Part shown: piece by piece, positions 12,996-25,919 of the stretch
Layout: each line of letters starts with the position of its first letter
Position numbering within the stretch: the first letter of the stretch is position 1
NCBI GenBank assembly: GCA_032622095.1
Contig: CP136069.1
Coordinates: 206,950,750-207,014,749, forward strand
From: Siphonodentalium dalli
Lineage: Eukaryota; Mollusca; Scaphopoda; Gadilida; Siphonodentaliidae
Direction: 5' to 3'
Length of the DNA stretch: 64,000 bases
Notes under the pieces: generated by a model
Databases searched by the model: none
Told to the model about the DNA's origin: nothing
The model's input: the letters and a program-made list of their open reading frames with translations, nothing else
Position numbers and translations under genes: made by a program

Positions 12996-15900
12996 TTGTT
13001 TAGCTGACCAAGACTTATTTAATATAATTTCACAATTTACTCAGACCATTGCCCTCTGTCGTGGACAATGAAGATTAATAAACTTCGCTTTAATACTCCT
13101 GTTGATAGAGAGTATAAACTCTCCGTTACCAGGAAAATTATCTGGGATATTAAGAATGAAAACAAATTCAAAAGAGCCTTGGATTGCCATAACATAAATA
13201 AATTCATGAATGATTCATACACAGCTGACCAATTTGGTGTTGACAAGCAGTTGATTCATTCAATACTATTTTAATGTCAGCAGCTAAATCAACCATGAAA
13301 AAAACAGTGCATCTCGTGATAAAATATATAAAAATCATCATAAATTGCCATACTCTTGTAGAGATCTTTCAAAGACTACCAAAAGGTTAGCCAGAGAAAT
13401 GTATCAACATCCAAGTGATAAAACACTTCGCGTTAAATGCTCGAAAAGATCTGATAAAGCAAATAAAATTCTATATGAAGAAAACTAAGCAAGATATTGT
13501 AGATAAAAAATTCTCTGAATGGCGGGAAAAGACCCAAAAACTTATTGGGATCTCATTTCAAAACTACAAAATAAAGCATCAATAGAAACTTTTAATAACA
13601 TTGATGGACCCACTTGGGTAGAGTACTTTAAACAATTACATCCATCAAACAATAAATGTACTAAACAAAACAAATCCAACTTAGAACAGAGTGCTAAAAT
13701 ATTCAATGAATTGTCATTTGCTATTAAAAATGAAGAAATTAGTGTGGCCATAAAAAACTATCAAATAATAAAAGTAGTGGTTTGGACTGTATTTTAAACG
13801 AAATGCTAAAGTGTGGCTCTAGTGTTTTATTACCACTCTTGAATAAATTATTTAACCTTATCCTCAATACAGGTGTTTATCCAAAACTATGGAGTTCCAG
13901 TATACTAAATCCAATTTTTAAGTGGAGATTGTTAGGATCCAGGAAATTATAGAGGTATATCAATAATTAGCTGTGTATGGAAGTTATTTGGGTATATATT
14001 AAATGAGAGATTAATGAGATTCAGGGGAAAAAGTAAATCAGTATATCAGACTGGATTTGAAAAAGGTAAATCACCTATAGATTAGTATGTAATGAAAAAA
14101 AGAGTATACAATCTGAGCCACTATTTGTTTGTTTTATTGACTTAAGAAAAGCATTTGACAGTGTTTGGCGTGATGGACTTTTTAGAAAGATGTACAGCAA
14201 CAACATCAGTTCTCAAGTAATCAATTTGATAAAAAAAAGTATGTACAGTAACACTCAAACAGCTATAAAACTACCAAATGGCTTAACATAATTCATACCA
14301 TCTTCTACTGGTGTGAGTAATCTTAGTCCTACGTTATTTAATCTTTATGTAGATGATATTGCAGACATATTCAGTGGTCAATCTAAATTTGATGCCCCTT
14401 CCCTCTTAAAAAAATAAGTAAGTTGTCTAATGTATGCCGATAATATGATGTTAATTAGTAGATCTCCTAAAGGTCTGAAAAATTGTTTAGGGTCATTTGA
14501 AAATTACTGTTCTCAGTGGTGTCTTGATGTTAACCCCAAGAAATCAAAAGTTATGCAAATTTCTAAAGGGGGTCAATTAAGTAAGGAATCATTTATGATG
14601 AACGGAACAGTTCTTGACTGTGTTCATGATTAAAACTCGGTCTAACTATTTCCTCCGCCGGCACTTTTTCAAAAGCAATTTATAATCTTAAAAACAAGGC
14701 CAATAAGGCAATATTTGCTTTAAAACAGTGTGTTTTCAATAATAACTTACCTCCAAAATTAAGCTTAGAGCTTTTTGATAAAACTATTATACTTATTTTA
14801 ACTTATGGTTGTGAAGTTTGGGGGTCTTACTGTGACAATATTGGTGACAGGTTAAACCCTACTTCCTTAACTAATCACTATGATAAAGATGTATATGAAA
14901 AATTAGCATTAAGATTCTACAAAAATATATTGGGTATTAAATTAAAAGCATGCAACCTGGCAGCTATGGGTGAACTAGGCCGGTTTCCAATTACATTTGT
15001 CATTTTCAGACGTGTGAATACAGTATTGTTTCCGTTTATGTAGTAGTTCACATGACAGCCTCATTCATGAGGCATATTTATGTAATCATAATACTATAAA
15101 TAAAGGGCAAATTACTTGGCTTACCAGTTTAAAAACAATCCTAATCAATTGTAATCTGGATGAAGTATGGCATAACCAATATTCTAAAATGCCCAAAAAA
15201 ACTGAGAATGAGATTATAAAGAATTTTAAATCATGTTTTGTTAATCAGTGGCAATGCCAAACAGCTAACTCAGACAAACTCAAAAGAACATATGGTATAA
15301 TATAAAAAAGAATTTAAATTAGAACATTATCTATCTCAAATGCAACCGCAATGTAGACGGTCTTTGTCCAAAATAAGGACAAGTGTTCACTCATTACATA
15401 TTGAAACTGGAAAACATAAGAGGCAAAATAAAACTGCGGAAGATAAAAGGACATTTAATGTATGTACAAATGCATTGAAGATGAACAACATCTAATGTTG
15501 TTTTGTAAAAAGTATTCATATGACAGGAACATTATGTCAACTCATTAAATGATTCCATAACTGATTAATAACATGTCTGATATTGAAAAGATGATATTAA
15601 TCTTATCAAGTAATGATGCTGATATATGTATCATTGTTGAAATATTTATTGAAAAGATAATTGATCTCAGAGGTCATATTTGAAGCCCAGTGCATGTACA
15701 TGTGGTTAATGTGACAATTGGATAATTGTTACTTATACACGTTCACGTTTCAATGACTTACTTTGTTTGTTGGTTTTTGTTTTTTGTTTTTTGTGTGTGT
15801 GCACATGTGTTTATCAACAAAAAAGAAACAATAAAAAAAAACTCAAACAAAAAAAGAAAACAAAAGTAAAGAGAAGTTGATATGACATTTAACAATCTAG

Positions 15901-16045
15901 ATTTCCGACCACCTGTTACTCACATGTTACTTTATTTACATTTTACATTTAATTACGCTTTCATCATCATTGTTATTGTTATAATTTATAGCCAAATGTG
16001 ATATGTATGTTTCGTCATGAGCTATTAATAAAACTTCAAACTTCA
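12996..16045 (+). mobile_element. Degenerate non-LTR retrotransposon (LINE), 5' truncated
   Basis: This element reads left to right: the last endonuclease motif (S-D-H-C-P-L, about 13040-13060), a linker, reverse-transcriptase motifs, a C-terminal cysteine/histidine segment, an untranslated tail and an AATAAAACTTCAAACTTCA end at about 16030-16045. The body is interrupted by many stops and frame changes, so it is dead. The 5' side stops against the MITE at 12460-12992, and I find no endonuclease upstream of that MITE. The clade cannot be fixed by eye; the tail style is CR1/L2/I-like. Confidence 0.85.
13005..15690 (+). pseudogene. LINE ORF2 pseudogene (endonuclease end, reverse transcriptase, C-terminus)
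   Basis: The ancestral product is the retrotransposon polyprotein that nicks and reverse-transcribes at the target site. Readable pieces in order: SDHCPL endonuclease end (about 13040); a linker with GKDPKTYWDLISKLQNK (13519 onward); RT block SSGLDCILNEMLK (about 13772); RT motif A IDLRKAFDSVW with the first catalytic Asp (about 14140); a worn motif B ending LSPTLFNLYVDD (about 14320-14355); and motif C at 14433-14444, which reads YADN instead of YADD, so the last catalytic Asp is lost. The C-terminal region around 15440-15530 keeps Cys/His residues typical of LINE tails. At least three frame changes and several stops separate these pieces. Identification as reverse transcriptase is firm; the clade is not. 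Confidence 0.85.
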
Positions 16046-16782
16046 TATGTATATTACATAATGCACATTATGGGAATCAAAACAGGCTGATACACATGTC
16101 TCTTAAAGTGATACATTTGCATGAAATGTTAATACGCAGTTAGTAAATGTGGCTTCAAAATAAAGTGTTTGAAGATTATGTGTCACTTTAAATGTTGAGT
16201 TGTCATCGGTGAGACAGGCCCCAAAAAATCCATCTCGAAATAATAAATTTGGATAGAGAGGTCTTTTCAAAAATTGGAAAGTTGTCCACGGGCGCAACAG
16301 GGGGGGGGGGGTACTCCGTGATACAAGGTTGAAATTTTAGGGGGGGTTATTGTTGGGGGGCCACCACATGGGGAACGCAAATCGTTTTCCTTTCTGACTC
16401 CCACCCTTCCAACGTAAGTTGGATCCAAGGGCAATTGGAGACCCACCCCAAAGTTCAATAAAAATAGGCGAACAAAGCAGGATAAGGCAGACATAGGGTG
16501 TGAAATATGTTAAATAACCGTCCAGATGAAATGCCAATCAGGTAATCTTCATGAAAAGCACCCTAAATATCAGAAAATCACAAATCACGAAACTTGTCAA
16601 ATAAGGTTCAGCATCCACCCACTAGGTTACCCACAGTATATATGCGATAAAGATATGTATAGACAGCAGCCTATTCTCTCACGCTGCGACTGGTCCCGGC
16701 TAGATGGATAAGCGGTCGCCACTCTCAGTACAAGAAAACCAGAATCAGGAAATGGTATAAACGCCCTCAAGACCATATTATT
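16046..16782. other. Intergenic sequence, no gene
   Basis: It contains a G10 run near 16302 and a GGGGG-rich patch to about 16360. Minus-strand frames over 16103-16537 are short, overlap in two frames and look like composition artefacts. Confidence 0.45.
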
Positions 16783-19557
16783 AGCCATAAATATAAATTA
16801 TAATATAAAATATATTGGTAACATGAATTCACCCCATACCAATTCCGTTAAAACAACTAATCCCTCAAATTATTACAAAAAAACTATGGCTTATTACTGC
16901 AGGTTTCTCGTTCACCACACCAGAAAGCTTCTATATGCGGATAGAAAATCGGAGGTATTGTGTTCCCTCCAAGAGTGCATGGTCCAGCCATTATTCATAC
17001 CTAAAGATCGAAAGCAATGAACGCGGTCATAATTATTACATCCTGCAACTTTAATACCATCACAACACAACCATCAGTGGGCTGCAGAACGAAAAATATC
17101 TATAAAAGTTTAAATATAAGACTTACAAATTATCCTTTAAATTTCTTTTATTGGTAATTGACATAGCTTGTCACAAACCAAAAATCAACATTATTCACAT
17201 AATAATGTAAAGGACAATAAACGAAATTGAAATTCCCAACTACACCGTTTACTGGTGACCGGCCTCCTGATCGCGCAGTTCGACTTTTAAACTAATAAAA
17301 CCGGAAAAAAAAAACATAAAACCTACATGGGACCATGAAATTTTATAATTTGGGCCACAGTATACACGCTGGCGTGCTAATTAATTATATAGCGTTCCGT
17401 CTGCAGTCTGCTCCTTTAACCAATAACAATTGGTTGAAAAATACACATATATACATGTATTCTTTGCAATTGACAGAAACACAGGGACGTTTAACACACT
17501 CGCTGCTCTGCCACACCCGCAAACGTACTCCCCTTATACGCCGTAAATATAAGACGTATTTAACACTCACCAACCCGAACAGGCCTTATGTACCGCACCT
17601 ATACCAGTTTATATTGTGAATGTACCCTCGTCATTTTGGGCATTTACAAGGGTACTATACCAATGCATATCATGATGCAAGTACCCAAGTAAACCCCGGT
17701 AGCTACCAAAGTATACCCTCGCACATGTCTCCACGTATGCCCTAGTATCTACAAAAGTAAACCATCGTATATCCAAGTGTACCCAGTTCATTTGGGCATT
17801 TTACAATGGCACTGTACCCACGTATACCACGGTACACCTGCCCATGTATACCCTGGCATTTACCAAAGTAAACCCGCGTGTCTGTACCCAAGTATACCAA
17901 ATTTTCTCAGGTCATGTTGACACTGTACATTATGACGGCTAAGACAAAGAGCCAAATGGTCACAAGTGAGACAAAAACCACATACAGCAAACATAATTGA
18001 TAACCATGTTGGGACAGGCTTGTCAATCAACAGATGGAATATTCAGATACAACGCGTGGCCGACCACATGTGAGATATTGTCCGAGGCAGGTCAGTAAAA
18101 TACTAGGGACAGGCTGGTTACTCGAAACAATCTGTAGATGGTAGATGGAATCGGGAATATTGAAAATGGAAACTTATTCAATCCACTTTTCGTTAGATCT
18201 TGGTTGGTTGTTTATAATAATAAAAACATTCAACCATCGTTTCCTTCCGAAATTTCTAACTGCTGTTCTCCCAGTCATGAATTTACGATAAAGAGCGTTC
18301 GTTGTTTTATTTCCAATTATCCAGAGTATATTAAAGAGCGTTTTGAAAACAAGTTGTAGGCTTGTTATTATTTGCTGTCGAACATGTGTCAACGTTAGTA
18401 TAAAAAGGGTGACATATGACAGGAACGTTGTCAGAGAGCGTGCTTTGTGTGAGGGCCCGGGTGTAAATTTCGACCGTCTCGTGAACCAGTCCGTTTTCTA
18501 AACTTGACTAATTTTAACTCACCTCAATAAAAAATTTTCACCTTGTACCTGAAAACTTCCAATTGAGCATAAATTCCAACCAAATCATCCCCTATAATCG
18601 GACATTTTCTAACCGAGGGCGAATTAATATAACATTTTATTAAAACTAAGAAATTATCCAACGCACTTTACAATATATATATTGGTTGTTTATTTACAAG
18701 AACAGAAAAAAAAATCATTGTTTCTTTCCGAATTTTTAACTGCTGCATTTACAACTGTAAGATATACATAAAAGGTGGTCTATCCCTTCCTACAGCAAGT
18801 TTAATATAGATCCCTGGATACAAAATAATAAAAATCGGAGGCCCTGGAAACGCTCCTATCAATTAATATTGATTGTTTTTCGAATGTTCTGGTTAATAAA
18901 TGTATTTAATTTGAGACATTTTACGGTTCGCGGAAACGTTCGGAGCGTAGAAAGCGCGGAACTCTATCTCTATCTGAGATCGCCTGAAAGTTTTATGACG
19001 GTCTATTCTAACATGAGTATCGAAAAATGTCCCGATTAATCATCGCATTGTATAAGAAAATATCGATATAAAATCACTATTAATCGACAAAAAAGTTTCC
19101 GGACAGATGTCTTCGACTTATATTTATTATTGTATACCGTATAAATTATATAATGCGTATTTATGAAGAGATAATCCATCCTTAAAACTTAGATTATCGT
19201 GGGACACGCACAACATCGGTAGTTCAGTACAGGTACATATTCATTGGGTTACAATAAACAGAAAAGTCTGTGGTTTCAACATATTATACTAATGTGACCC
19301 AGGCTGAGATCTCAAAACATTAGTGCAGCACACCCGAGCGCATGTACATTGAAGTTCGCCAGGGGGTCCTAGTTCAAGGAAATTTTGAAGAAACAAATAA
19401 GTTTAATTTTGTGCACTTTGTGAGTTTGTGTGGTTTTTGGTAGTCATATTGCAGACGGATTCGATTCAAGATTTTGCAGTATATTATTAAACTATTAGAC
19501 ACAACTATAAGGCACTGATATACTTCATGAAAAAAATGTGGGGGCACATTTCCTCTA
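16783..19557. mobile_element. Repeat element, copy 1 (second copy at 53521-59216)
   Basis: The copy starts CCATATTATTAGCCATAAAT and ends ACATTTCCTCTA. The same two ends and most of the body recur in the same orientation at 53521-59216, at high identity. The matched blocks are 16783-16870, 17245-17515 and 17930-19557. The central parts differ: copy 1 has an extra segment at 16871-17245 and a GTACCC-rich tandem core at about 17515-17930. No terminal inverted repeat or coding region is recognisable. It is either a non-autonomous transposon or a segmental duplication; identical end points with exchanged cores favour a transposon. Confidence 0.65.
17620..17900. repeat. GTACCC-rich tandem core, period about 157 bp
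   Basis: TCATTTTGGGCATTTACAA near 17630 and TTCATTTGGGCATTTTACAA near 17786 start two diverged units, about 157 bp apart. Within each unit, phrases like AAGTATACCC and AAAGTAAACC recur. The core is absent from the sister copy at 53.9-54.95 kb. Confidence 0.6.
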
Positions 19558-20087
19558 TGCTCCGGCTACGTAGCCTCTGACTATATTTATCATGTTATTC
19601 TAGCAAGCACAGTAAACTATTCTTCGTGAGTTTGTTCTGCTCATTGTCATTTAGATTAGTACCAGCGGTTTGTTTCTCATGTATCATCTACCTGTGGAAC
19701 AAACCGGAGCAATCTTTATACAATAGCTCTGACAGCTAAACAAAGCCCCCCCAAAACAACTCACTGCATGAAATGAATACCTGGAACAGACCAAGGAAGA
19801 AGTGGGTACAATGGGGTACTAGGATACTATGTTGTTATACTAGGATAGGTCCTACATATACCAGGGTTATACCCTAGTGTACGAGAGAAGAATACAATGT
19901 TATCACCTCAAAGATGAATACTTGTTTTTGTAATAATTGCCATGATATATTTGTTCAATTCCTCAGATTTTGATTTTATCGGTATGTCCCAATAATCCAA
20001 GGTCCCATCTATAGCCAATGGTGACCATCATACAGTGATAAAGGACATCTGTTTATCTTTCGATATTCATACCAATTAAAGCACTAG
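19558..20087. other. AT-rich sequence, nothing recognised
   Basis: I see no gene, RNA or repeat boundary. The sequence begins right after the end point shared by the two copies of the repeat element. Confidence 0.4.
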
Positions 20088-20590
20088 ATCATGCCATGAA
20101 TCTCTACTCTGGCTAACGCCCCCCCCCCCGTATATATCATATTCCACAAGTAAACAACCTGGGAACTTTTTGAAGTTTTGACAGGGAACCTTATAAAGTC
20201 GAAGTTATTATCTGTTCCTTAATAATGTACTTCACTGTAGGTGAAGGTCCAAAACTCAAAATTGCATGTTTTTCTATGAATTTTGTGAGCCTATATCGCA
20301 ATAAACATGGAAATATCTACCCATTCTACCCATGAGAAATTCCATAATTGTAAGCGATGCAAAGCAAAATTGCTCACAAAGTCACTTAAATCGTGAAATT
20401 TCGATTTGGAACCTTTACCTACATTGAGGTACATTACTAAAGATCAGATGACATCTAAGAAATATTTTCCCTGTGTTATGTTTTCGACTTTATAAGGTTC
20501 CCGGTCAAAACTTGAAAAAGTTCCAAGGTTTTGTACTGGTGAAATATGATCTCTACGTGCGTAACTAAGAGTAGATATTCATGGCATGAT
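20088..20590. mobile_element. Foldback element with arms of about 200 bp
   Basis: ATCATGCCATGAAT at 20088 is mirrored by ATTCATGGCATGAT ending at 20590. The arms continue inward to about 20300 and 20385 with strong matching, for example GGGAACCTTATAAAGTCGA on the left against its complement at about 20490-20510. A C11 run at about 20120 occurs in the left arm only. There is no coding content. No target duplication is visible, so it could be a foldback transposon or an inverted duplication. Confidence 0.75.
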
Positions 20591-21700
20591 ATATTAACGC
20601 ATCAGAAGAATTCATATAAGATAACGTAGGCATTGCAGCGATAATTGAATGTCATAAAACAACAATGGGAATTGATGGAAAATCTGTTTTCAGTGCAAAT
20701 GTTGTCCTCGTAAGAAGCGGGACCCACCCTATTATATCGCGTTATAAACGAACGAATTATTGGGTAAATATTTAAACTATTAGTTCAAACCATATTTCCT
20801 GTGAACTAAACAGAACAAAATTACAAACAATACATACATGACATATAATTATAAAATGTTAAAAAGAGGATTGGGCAACAAGCTTAGGGGCTTTTGTTAA
20901 GTCCTATCCTCAGAAAATAAATGTTACCCCAGGTATCTTGGAATGGATACCATTGGGGTATAGCAGACGGGTTTAGTTCTCTATGGTCCGAATACTAAAG
21001 TTTAGATGAAGGGAAAGGAAAGGGAAGGGGAGTGCAGGCAGTGATTGCAAAGGGGTAATTGAAATTACCATTAACAGCAGGATAAGATATGTGACATGTT
21101 GAGAAATAAGAGAGGATTGTACCATGTTAAATTGCTCACCATTTATCGTCTCGAGCCAACGAAAATCTAAATTCAAAACAAATTTTATCACACTACGACC
21201 CAACTGGAGGGTATTTCGAAACTATTAGCGCCCTTCTTTTCACCAATGTTCTATGGTGGTCCAGTGCGTTTAAATGCGTGCACTGGAACCTGTGCATTTA
21301 AAATAATTTAGTAGTCATCATTTATCTTTAGATTTGGAAAAACCAAACGGAACTTATATCCTGGGTTCAGTAAAATTTAATGAGCCAGACGAGAGAGAGT
21401 TTGTGAAATAAATGTAAAGTGATCACCCACCCATTTTGTGGCGACTCATCTGTCCATTTTGATATACAGTGATTTATATTTATTACGCCGTACTAATACC
21501 ACCGATATAAACTTACCTCAAAATGTTAACGAAGTCCACGATGCTTATCAAAACTTCAGTAGTATCCACTTTCCTCAATGATTCACTTCATATAAAACTG
21601 TGTGATGATAGTATACACAATATAATATCAAACTGTTAACGAGAACATTGAGTTCACAGAGAGAGACAACAAGCGATATTTAAATGAGGCCAGCTAACCA
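20591..21700. other. AT-rich sequence, nothing recognised
   Basis: There is no supported feature. A purine/pyrimidine-biased patch near 21010-21040 opens a 76-codon minus-strand frame that has no recognisable motif. Confidence 0.4.
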
Positions 21701-21777
21701 GACAACATGTGAAACCTGACAAATTACACAACATGCTACCAGTATACAAGCAGTAACTAAGCTACTTACATAATCAA

Positions 21778-24186
21778 ATGCACACGAAGAGACCAGGCTG
21801 GATCGCGGCATGTAGGTCCCGGGATGGATTTTTATATGATGCTTACAAAGCAGACAAGTGTTCGTTTAGACGCGCTTATCGCAGGGCTTCGATGCAATAT
21901 CTGGATAGCTTTAACGAAGAAATAGACAAGTGTGCCGAAAGTGACCAAGCAACGGTCTTTAAACTTTTTAATGCCAAAAAGAAGAGACCGTGGAACTCTT
22001 GCTTCTTCTTTTTTCACACACAATGGCCAGATTCTTAGAGATAAATCTGAAATCATCGAGGGTTGGGCCTCTTACTATGAGCAAATTTTCTCAACACGTC
22101 TAGTTGATCCCCAATTTGACCAGAAGCACTTTGAGACTGTCAATAGTTTTGTCGACCAGGAACGTTCTCAAAATACATCCAGTCACGTCGATGGTCTTGT
22201 AATGTTTCCGGCAACACCTACTGAGGTGCTTTCTCTTTATAAATGCTTAAAGCCAAACAAAGCGGCCGGCTTTGATGGAATTAATTATGAACACATTATT
22301 TTTGGTGGTAATATGTTAGCGGAAGCAATTTCTTACCTGTTTAATCAAGTTATAAGTCAAGAATGTGTTCCTTTATCTGCTAAAAAAGGTGTGTTTTTTT
22401 CACTTTATAAAGGGCATCCGAAGCCCAAGGACTCATTCGATAGCTATCGGGCAATTACCCTTCTACCATGTTTATACAAGCTATTTGAGAGACTTATCTT
22501 ACAAAGACTCGAAACTTATACACCCTCCTTACTGAACTTGCATCCCTTGCAAAACGGATTCCAACGAGGGGTCAGCTGCATGATGTCATCTTTCCTTGTA
22601 ACGGAATGCATATCCTACACAGAGGCAGAGCAAATTATGTTCTTGCTTCTTAGACGTGTGGAAAGCTTTCGATACCGTCTGGGTCGAGGGGGCTATTACA
22701 TAAACTGTATCATAGGAAATTTCAAGGCAAGCTCTGGAGAATTATTTCTCATCTTCTGTCTGATATCCAATGTTGCTTAAAATACATGGGTCACACCTCT
22801 CGTTGGCTTCCGATGTTGCAAGGAACGCGCCAGGGAAGTACATTGTCCCCTTTGTTTTATACCATATATATTGACGATTTGTTGGCCAATCTAGAACTTT
22901 CAAATTGTGGCCTATGTTTACAGGGCGTTAATTGTGCAAGCCCAACACACGCGGACGACATGGCCCTTTTGTCACTGTCCAAGAGTGGTTTACAATCGCT
23001 TATTGATACATGTGTAAACTACTGTCGCACGTGGAGATATCGATATAACCCACAGAAAACAGTTATTATTGTATTTAACGAGTCCACGGTTGTTTCGGCT
23101 CGCTCCCAACGGTTCTGGTTGTTGGACAGTCACCGCATAACAGATACGGAAAGTGTCACTCATCTTGGAATTCCCTTAGAAAAGATTAACTTTGTTTCAA
23201 AATTTGTTGAAAACATATGCTCTAAACTGCGTGGAACGTATTTTATGTTATCCAATGCTGGCTTACATATCGGTGGTATCACACCCGCCAGCAGCTTCAA
23301 ATTTTATCAATCTGTTGTACTTCCATGTGGCTTATATGGCTCAGAGCTTCTGCATTCTTTAACTAAAACTGATAGCGACCGCCTCGAAAGGTCTCATCGC
23401 TTGTGCTTGAAACACATACAAGGCTTGCACATGCGAACCAGAACTGACATGGCACTTGGTCTCTTGGGAGCCTATCCGCTTGAATGGTAAATATACCGAA
23501 GAAAAATGTCATTTTTCTATTCCCTGTGCAATTTAAATACTTCCAAAGCTGTCAAAGAAATATTTATTCTACGGTTACTCCAATTCTACTGTTCGTCCAT
23601 TTCCGATTCGAACAAGAATTGTTACTTCAAAGATCTTTTCAAGGCCTTACAAGAACACGACTTAATTACTTATGTACACGATTACATATCATCTTCATTA
23701 TTTCCTGATAAGTGCACATGGAAAACCCATGTCAACTTGACGGCACTGCACTGGGAGCGTGAGTGGTTATACAGGATTGAGAACGATAATTCTTTTCAGA
23801 AATTTAAATTGGTGCATACCAATCTTGATATGTCATACCTGTGGGTAATGTGTAAGAAGTTCCCCTCAGAAAAGAATAATTTCCATACAGCGGCTCAGCT
23901 CATTTGTTCTGAAGCTATCTCAACACCTTCCACGTGCGGTGCCTGCGGACGGGGTTTCGTCGATAAGCTTGTGCATATTCTGTTTGAGTGTTATGTTCTG
24001 ATTCATATCAGAAATACCATTTGGTATGATTTTTTGGATAAATTTTCGTGTTCAATGTTCACTCATATTGACAATATGCCACTCGAAGACATTATACGCA
24101 CATTTCTAGGGTACGTGCCGGAGGATTGTCGTGATGCGGATCCCACTATGGCTCGTTTTTTTTTAAAGGCAACGCGCCGCTTGTAA
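21778..24186 (+). pseudogene. LINE reverse-transcriptase ORF with frameshifts and one nonsense codon
   Basis: The product would be the LINE reverse transcriptase. In order: a pre-RT region with FRRAYRRAS (frame 1, 21778-about 21990), then a shift to frame 2; RT blocks KPNKAAGFDGINYE (about 22250), KGHPKPKDSFDSYRAI (about 22410) and QNGFQRGVS; a shift to frame 3 over about 22640-22685, where motif A FLDVWKAFDTVW is read; and a further shift to frame 1, giving motif B GTRQGSTLSP (about 22815-22845) and motif C HADDMALL (about 22950-22975, catalytic DD intact, Tyr replaced by His). A TAA at 23488-23490 interrupts frame 1, which then continues to 24186. The C-terminus has CGACGRGFVDKLVHILFEC, a C-x2-C...H...C zinc-knuckle-like motif common in I/Jockey/L2-like elements. 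It is a few lesions away from intact, so inserted relatively recently. Confidence 0.88.
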
Positions 24187-24439
24187 CCAATGACGTAAAC
24201 TGCAAGATAAATTGTATTTGCATTGTTAATTCCTCTGTTGCTTTCGTGACGTCAAACAGACACATATATCTTAATCAGAACAATATATAATGATACACTC
24301 ACGTTCTTAACTAAAATAAGTCGATTATCTTCCATTCAATTCCCAGTGAATTCCACATCCCGGCATGTCCTGGTATCATTTGTTAATGTTTAGTAGTTAT
24401 CAACTACGGGTCGGTGACCGTACGGTATAGGCATTTTCC

Positions 24440-24815
24440 ATTACAAATATAAATATATATGTGTGTACGTATGCATGTGTGTGTATGTATTATATATGTG
24501 TGTGTGTACATGTGTATGTGTGTATATATGTATGTATCCATAATATGTACACATTAGCAGCTTGGGGCGGCAACGCATATCACGGTATTAAGGATTGCCT
24601 TATAACCGACCGGTATGCGTGGCCGCCCTGATCTATGTGTAGGTATGTGCACGCACATGTATGTATGCACACACGTGTGTATATAAGTATGATTGTGCAC
24701 CCGCGTAAATGTAGTTTATATTTGTGTTGTACGGCCTACTGTATACGTGTGTGTATGTAGGGGTGTTTATGGGCGAGGGTGTGTGTGCATGTATGTATAT
24801 CATTTTTTATGTATA
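24440..24815. repeat. TG/TA-rich microsatellite tract in the LINE 3' region
   Basis: Runs of TGTGTGTA, TATATATGTG and TGTATGTA dominate. The purine/pyrimidine alternation could favour Z-DNA. The tract lies between the LINE stop codon and the element's probable 3' end. Confidence 0.7.
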
Positions 24816-25079
24816 TGTGTAAACATGGATTCGGATGCAAGCTGATGAGATTATGTGCTTATGCGAGTTTGTTTCGATGAGTGCTTGTGCTTCATGGTGG
24901 CGGGAATTATTATCTATTGTCTTCTCTGTATTATTATTATAAATTTTTTATGTTTTTTTTGTTTTTGTAAAACATACTCTCCTAGATGGAGGAAATAAAG
25001 ATATATATATGCACTGCCAATTATTGGATTACATATATAGAAATTAAACTTCCTGGTCCAAAATATTCGCAGAAACAGC

Positions 25080-25782
25080 GTGGCAGACTCCATGCAGCGC
25101 CCTCTATGTTAACACTGCGATATATCTCAGATGAGAGATAACGCTGCCTGCCTGGAGTTTGACAGCGTGGGCGATGGGATTTTATTAGCTGTATTGCTCA
25201 TGCAAAACGACGCGGATTCACAAGTGCCATCAATCGGGGTACAATGGGGTTTAAACATAACTAGGTAACTGTCCACGATGAAGATAATGGTGCATGTTAA
25301 ACATGTATAAAGTGTTACTGTCGGCGTCGGGCATAGAAAAGGGAGAGGGGCAACAAAATAGATGACATTTTTTGTCTGATTTCCACCAAACTGATATAGA
25401 ATAAACTCCATGATATGCATTTAATGGTGTGGGTTAAAGATGCCAAAAGTGGCGTGTTCGAGTCAGGGATGGGAAGGGGAGGGGGCACCGAAAAAAGAAA
25501 GGCGTGTGATACATCATTGGAAAGAGGAAGCGCCACAGATTCTAACCGTGCAAATTATATGACTGGCAATTTATTATTCGCGCTATATCGAATCGATTTG
25601 TGAGCACCGAACTGAAATATATTAGCGCAAAACGGCGTAAAAACAGATTTGACCTCGGCACGTGAAACGTTGACCTCGGATCTGAAAATTAATATGCCTA
25701 TGTTACTCCCCGGCCGAACATACCCCCACATACCAAGTTTCATCGAAATCGGTACTGCCGTTTTCGAGTCCATCGATTACAG

Positions 25783-25811
<29 letters not shown>
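25080..25811. repeat. Repeat-derived sequence ending in a (CA)n tail
   Basis: The phrase TTTCCACCAAACTGATA near 25380 and a free-standing GGGAGGGGCA patch belong to the same repeat family as the array at 26.7-28.4 kb. At 25735-25760 a TTTCATCGAAATCGGTA phrase precedes (CA)n at about 25782-25810, a common mollusc transposon-tail arrangement. There are no genes. Confidence 0.55.
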
Positions 25812-25813
<2 letters not shown>

Positions 25814-25834
25814 TCTTCCAAAATATATAATAGA

Positions 25835-25864
25835 CTAGCCGATGAGCCCGACGTTGTCCGGGCT
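25835..25864 (-). mobile_element. Helitron-like 3' terminus (minus strand)
   Basis: Read on the minus strand, a hairpin AGCCCG / CGGGCT (loop about 8) is followed by CATCGG and then CTAG, directly before T. A short hairpin about 6-12 nt upstream of CTRR followed by T is the Helitron 3' signature. The first part of this terminus (GCCCGACGTTGTCCGGGCTA) is duplicated at about 25900-25921. The helicase/Rep protein is absent, so it would be non-autonomous. Confidence 0.6.
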
Positions 25865-25919
25865 ATTCTAAAACCAAATTTCAAGTCGATAGCTCTACCC
25901 AGCCCGACGTTGTCCGGGC

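Larger units (their letters stand above)
21700..25010 (+). mobile_element. Second non-LTR retrotransposon (LINE), 5' truncated and frameshifted
   Basis: Coding remnants run from about 21778 to a stop at 24184-24186. An untranslated region full of TG/TA microsatellite (about 24440-24810) follows, and the element ends near GATGGAGGAAATAAAGATAT at about 24985-25005. Reverse-transcriptase motifs and a Cys/His C-terminus are clear. The endonuclease domain is not present, so the 5' end is truncated. It is far less decayed than the LINE at 13-16 kb. The 5' boundary is approximate. Confidence 0.85.

Noticed and set aside
16103-16537. Two overlapping minus-strand ORFs as a secreted or Pro-rich protein
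   Set aside because: Frames depend on G-rich runs, overlap each other and lack conserved motifs.
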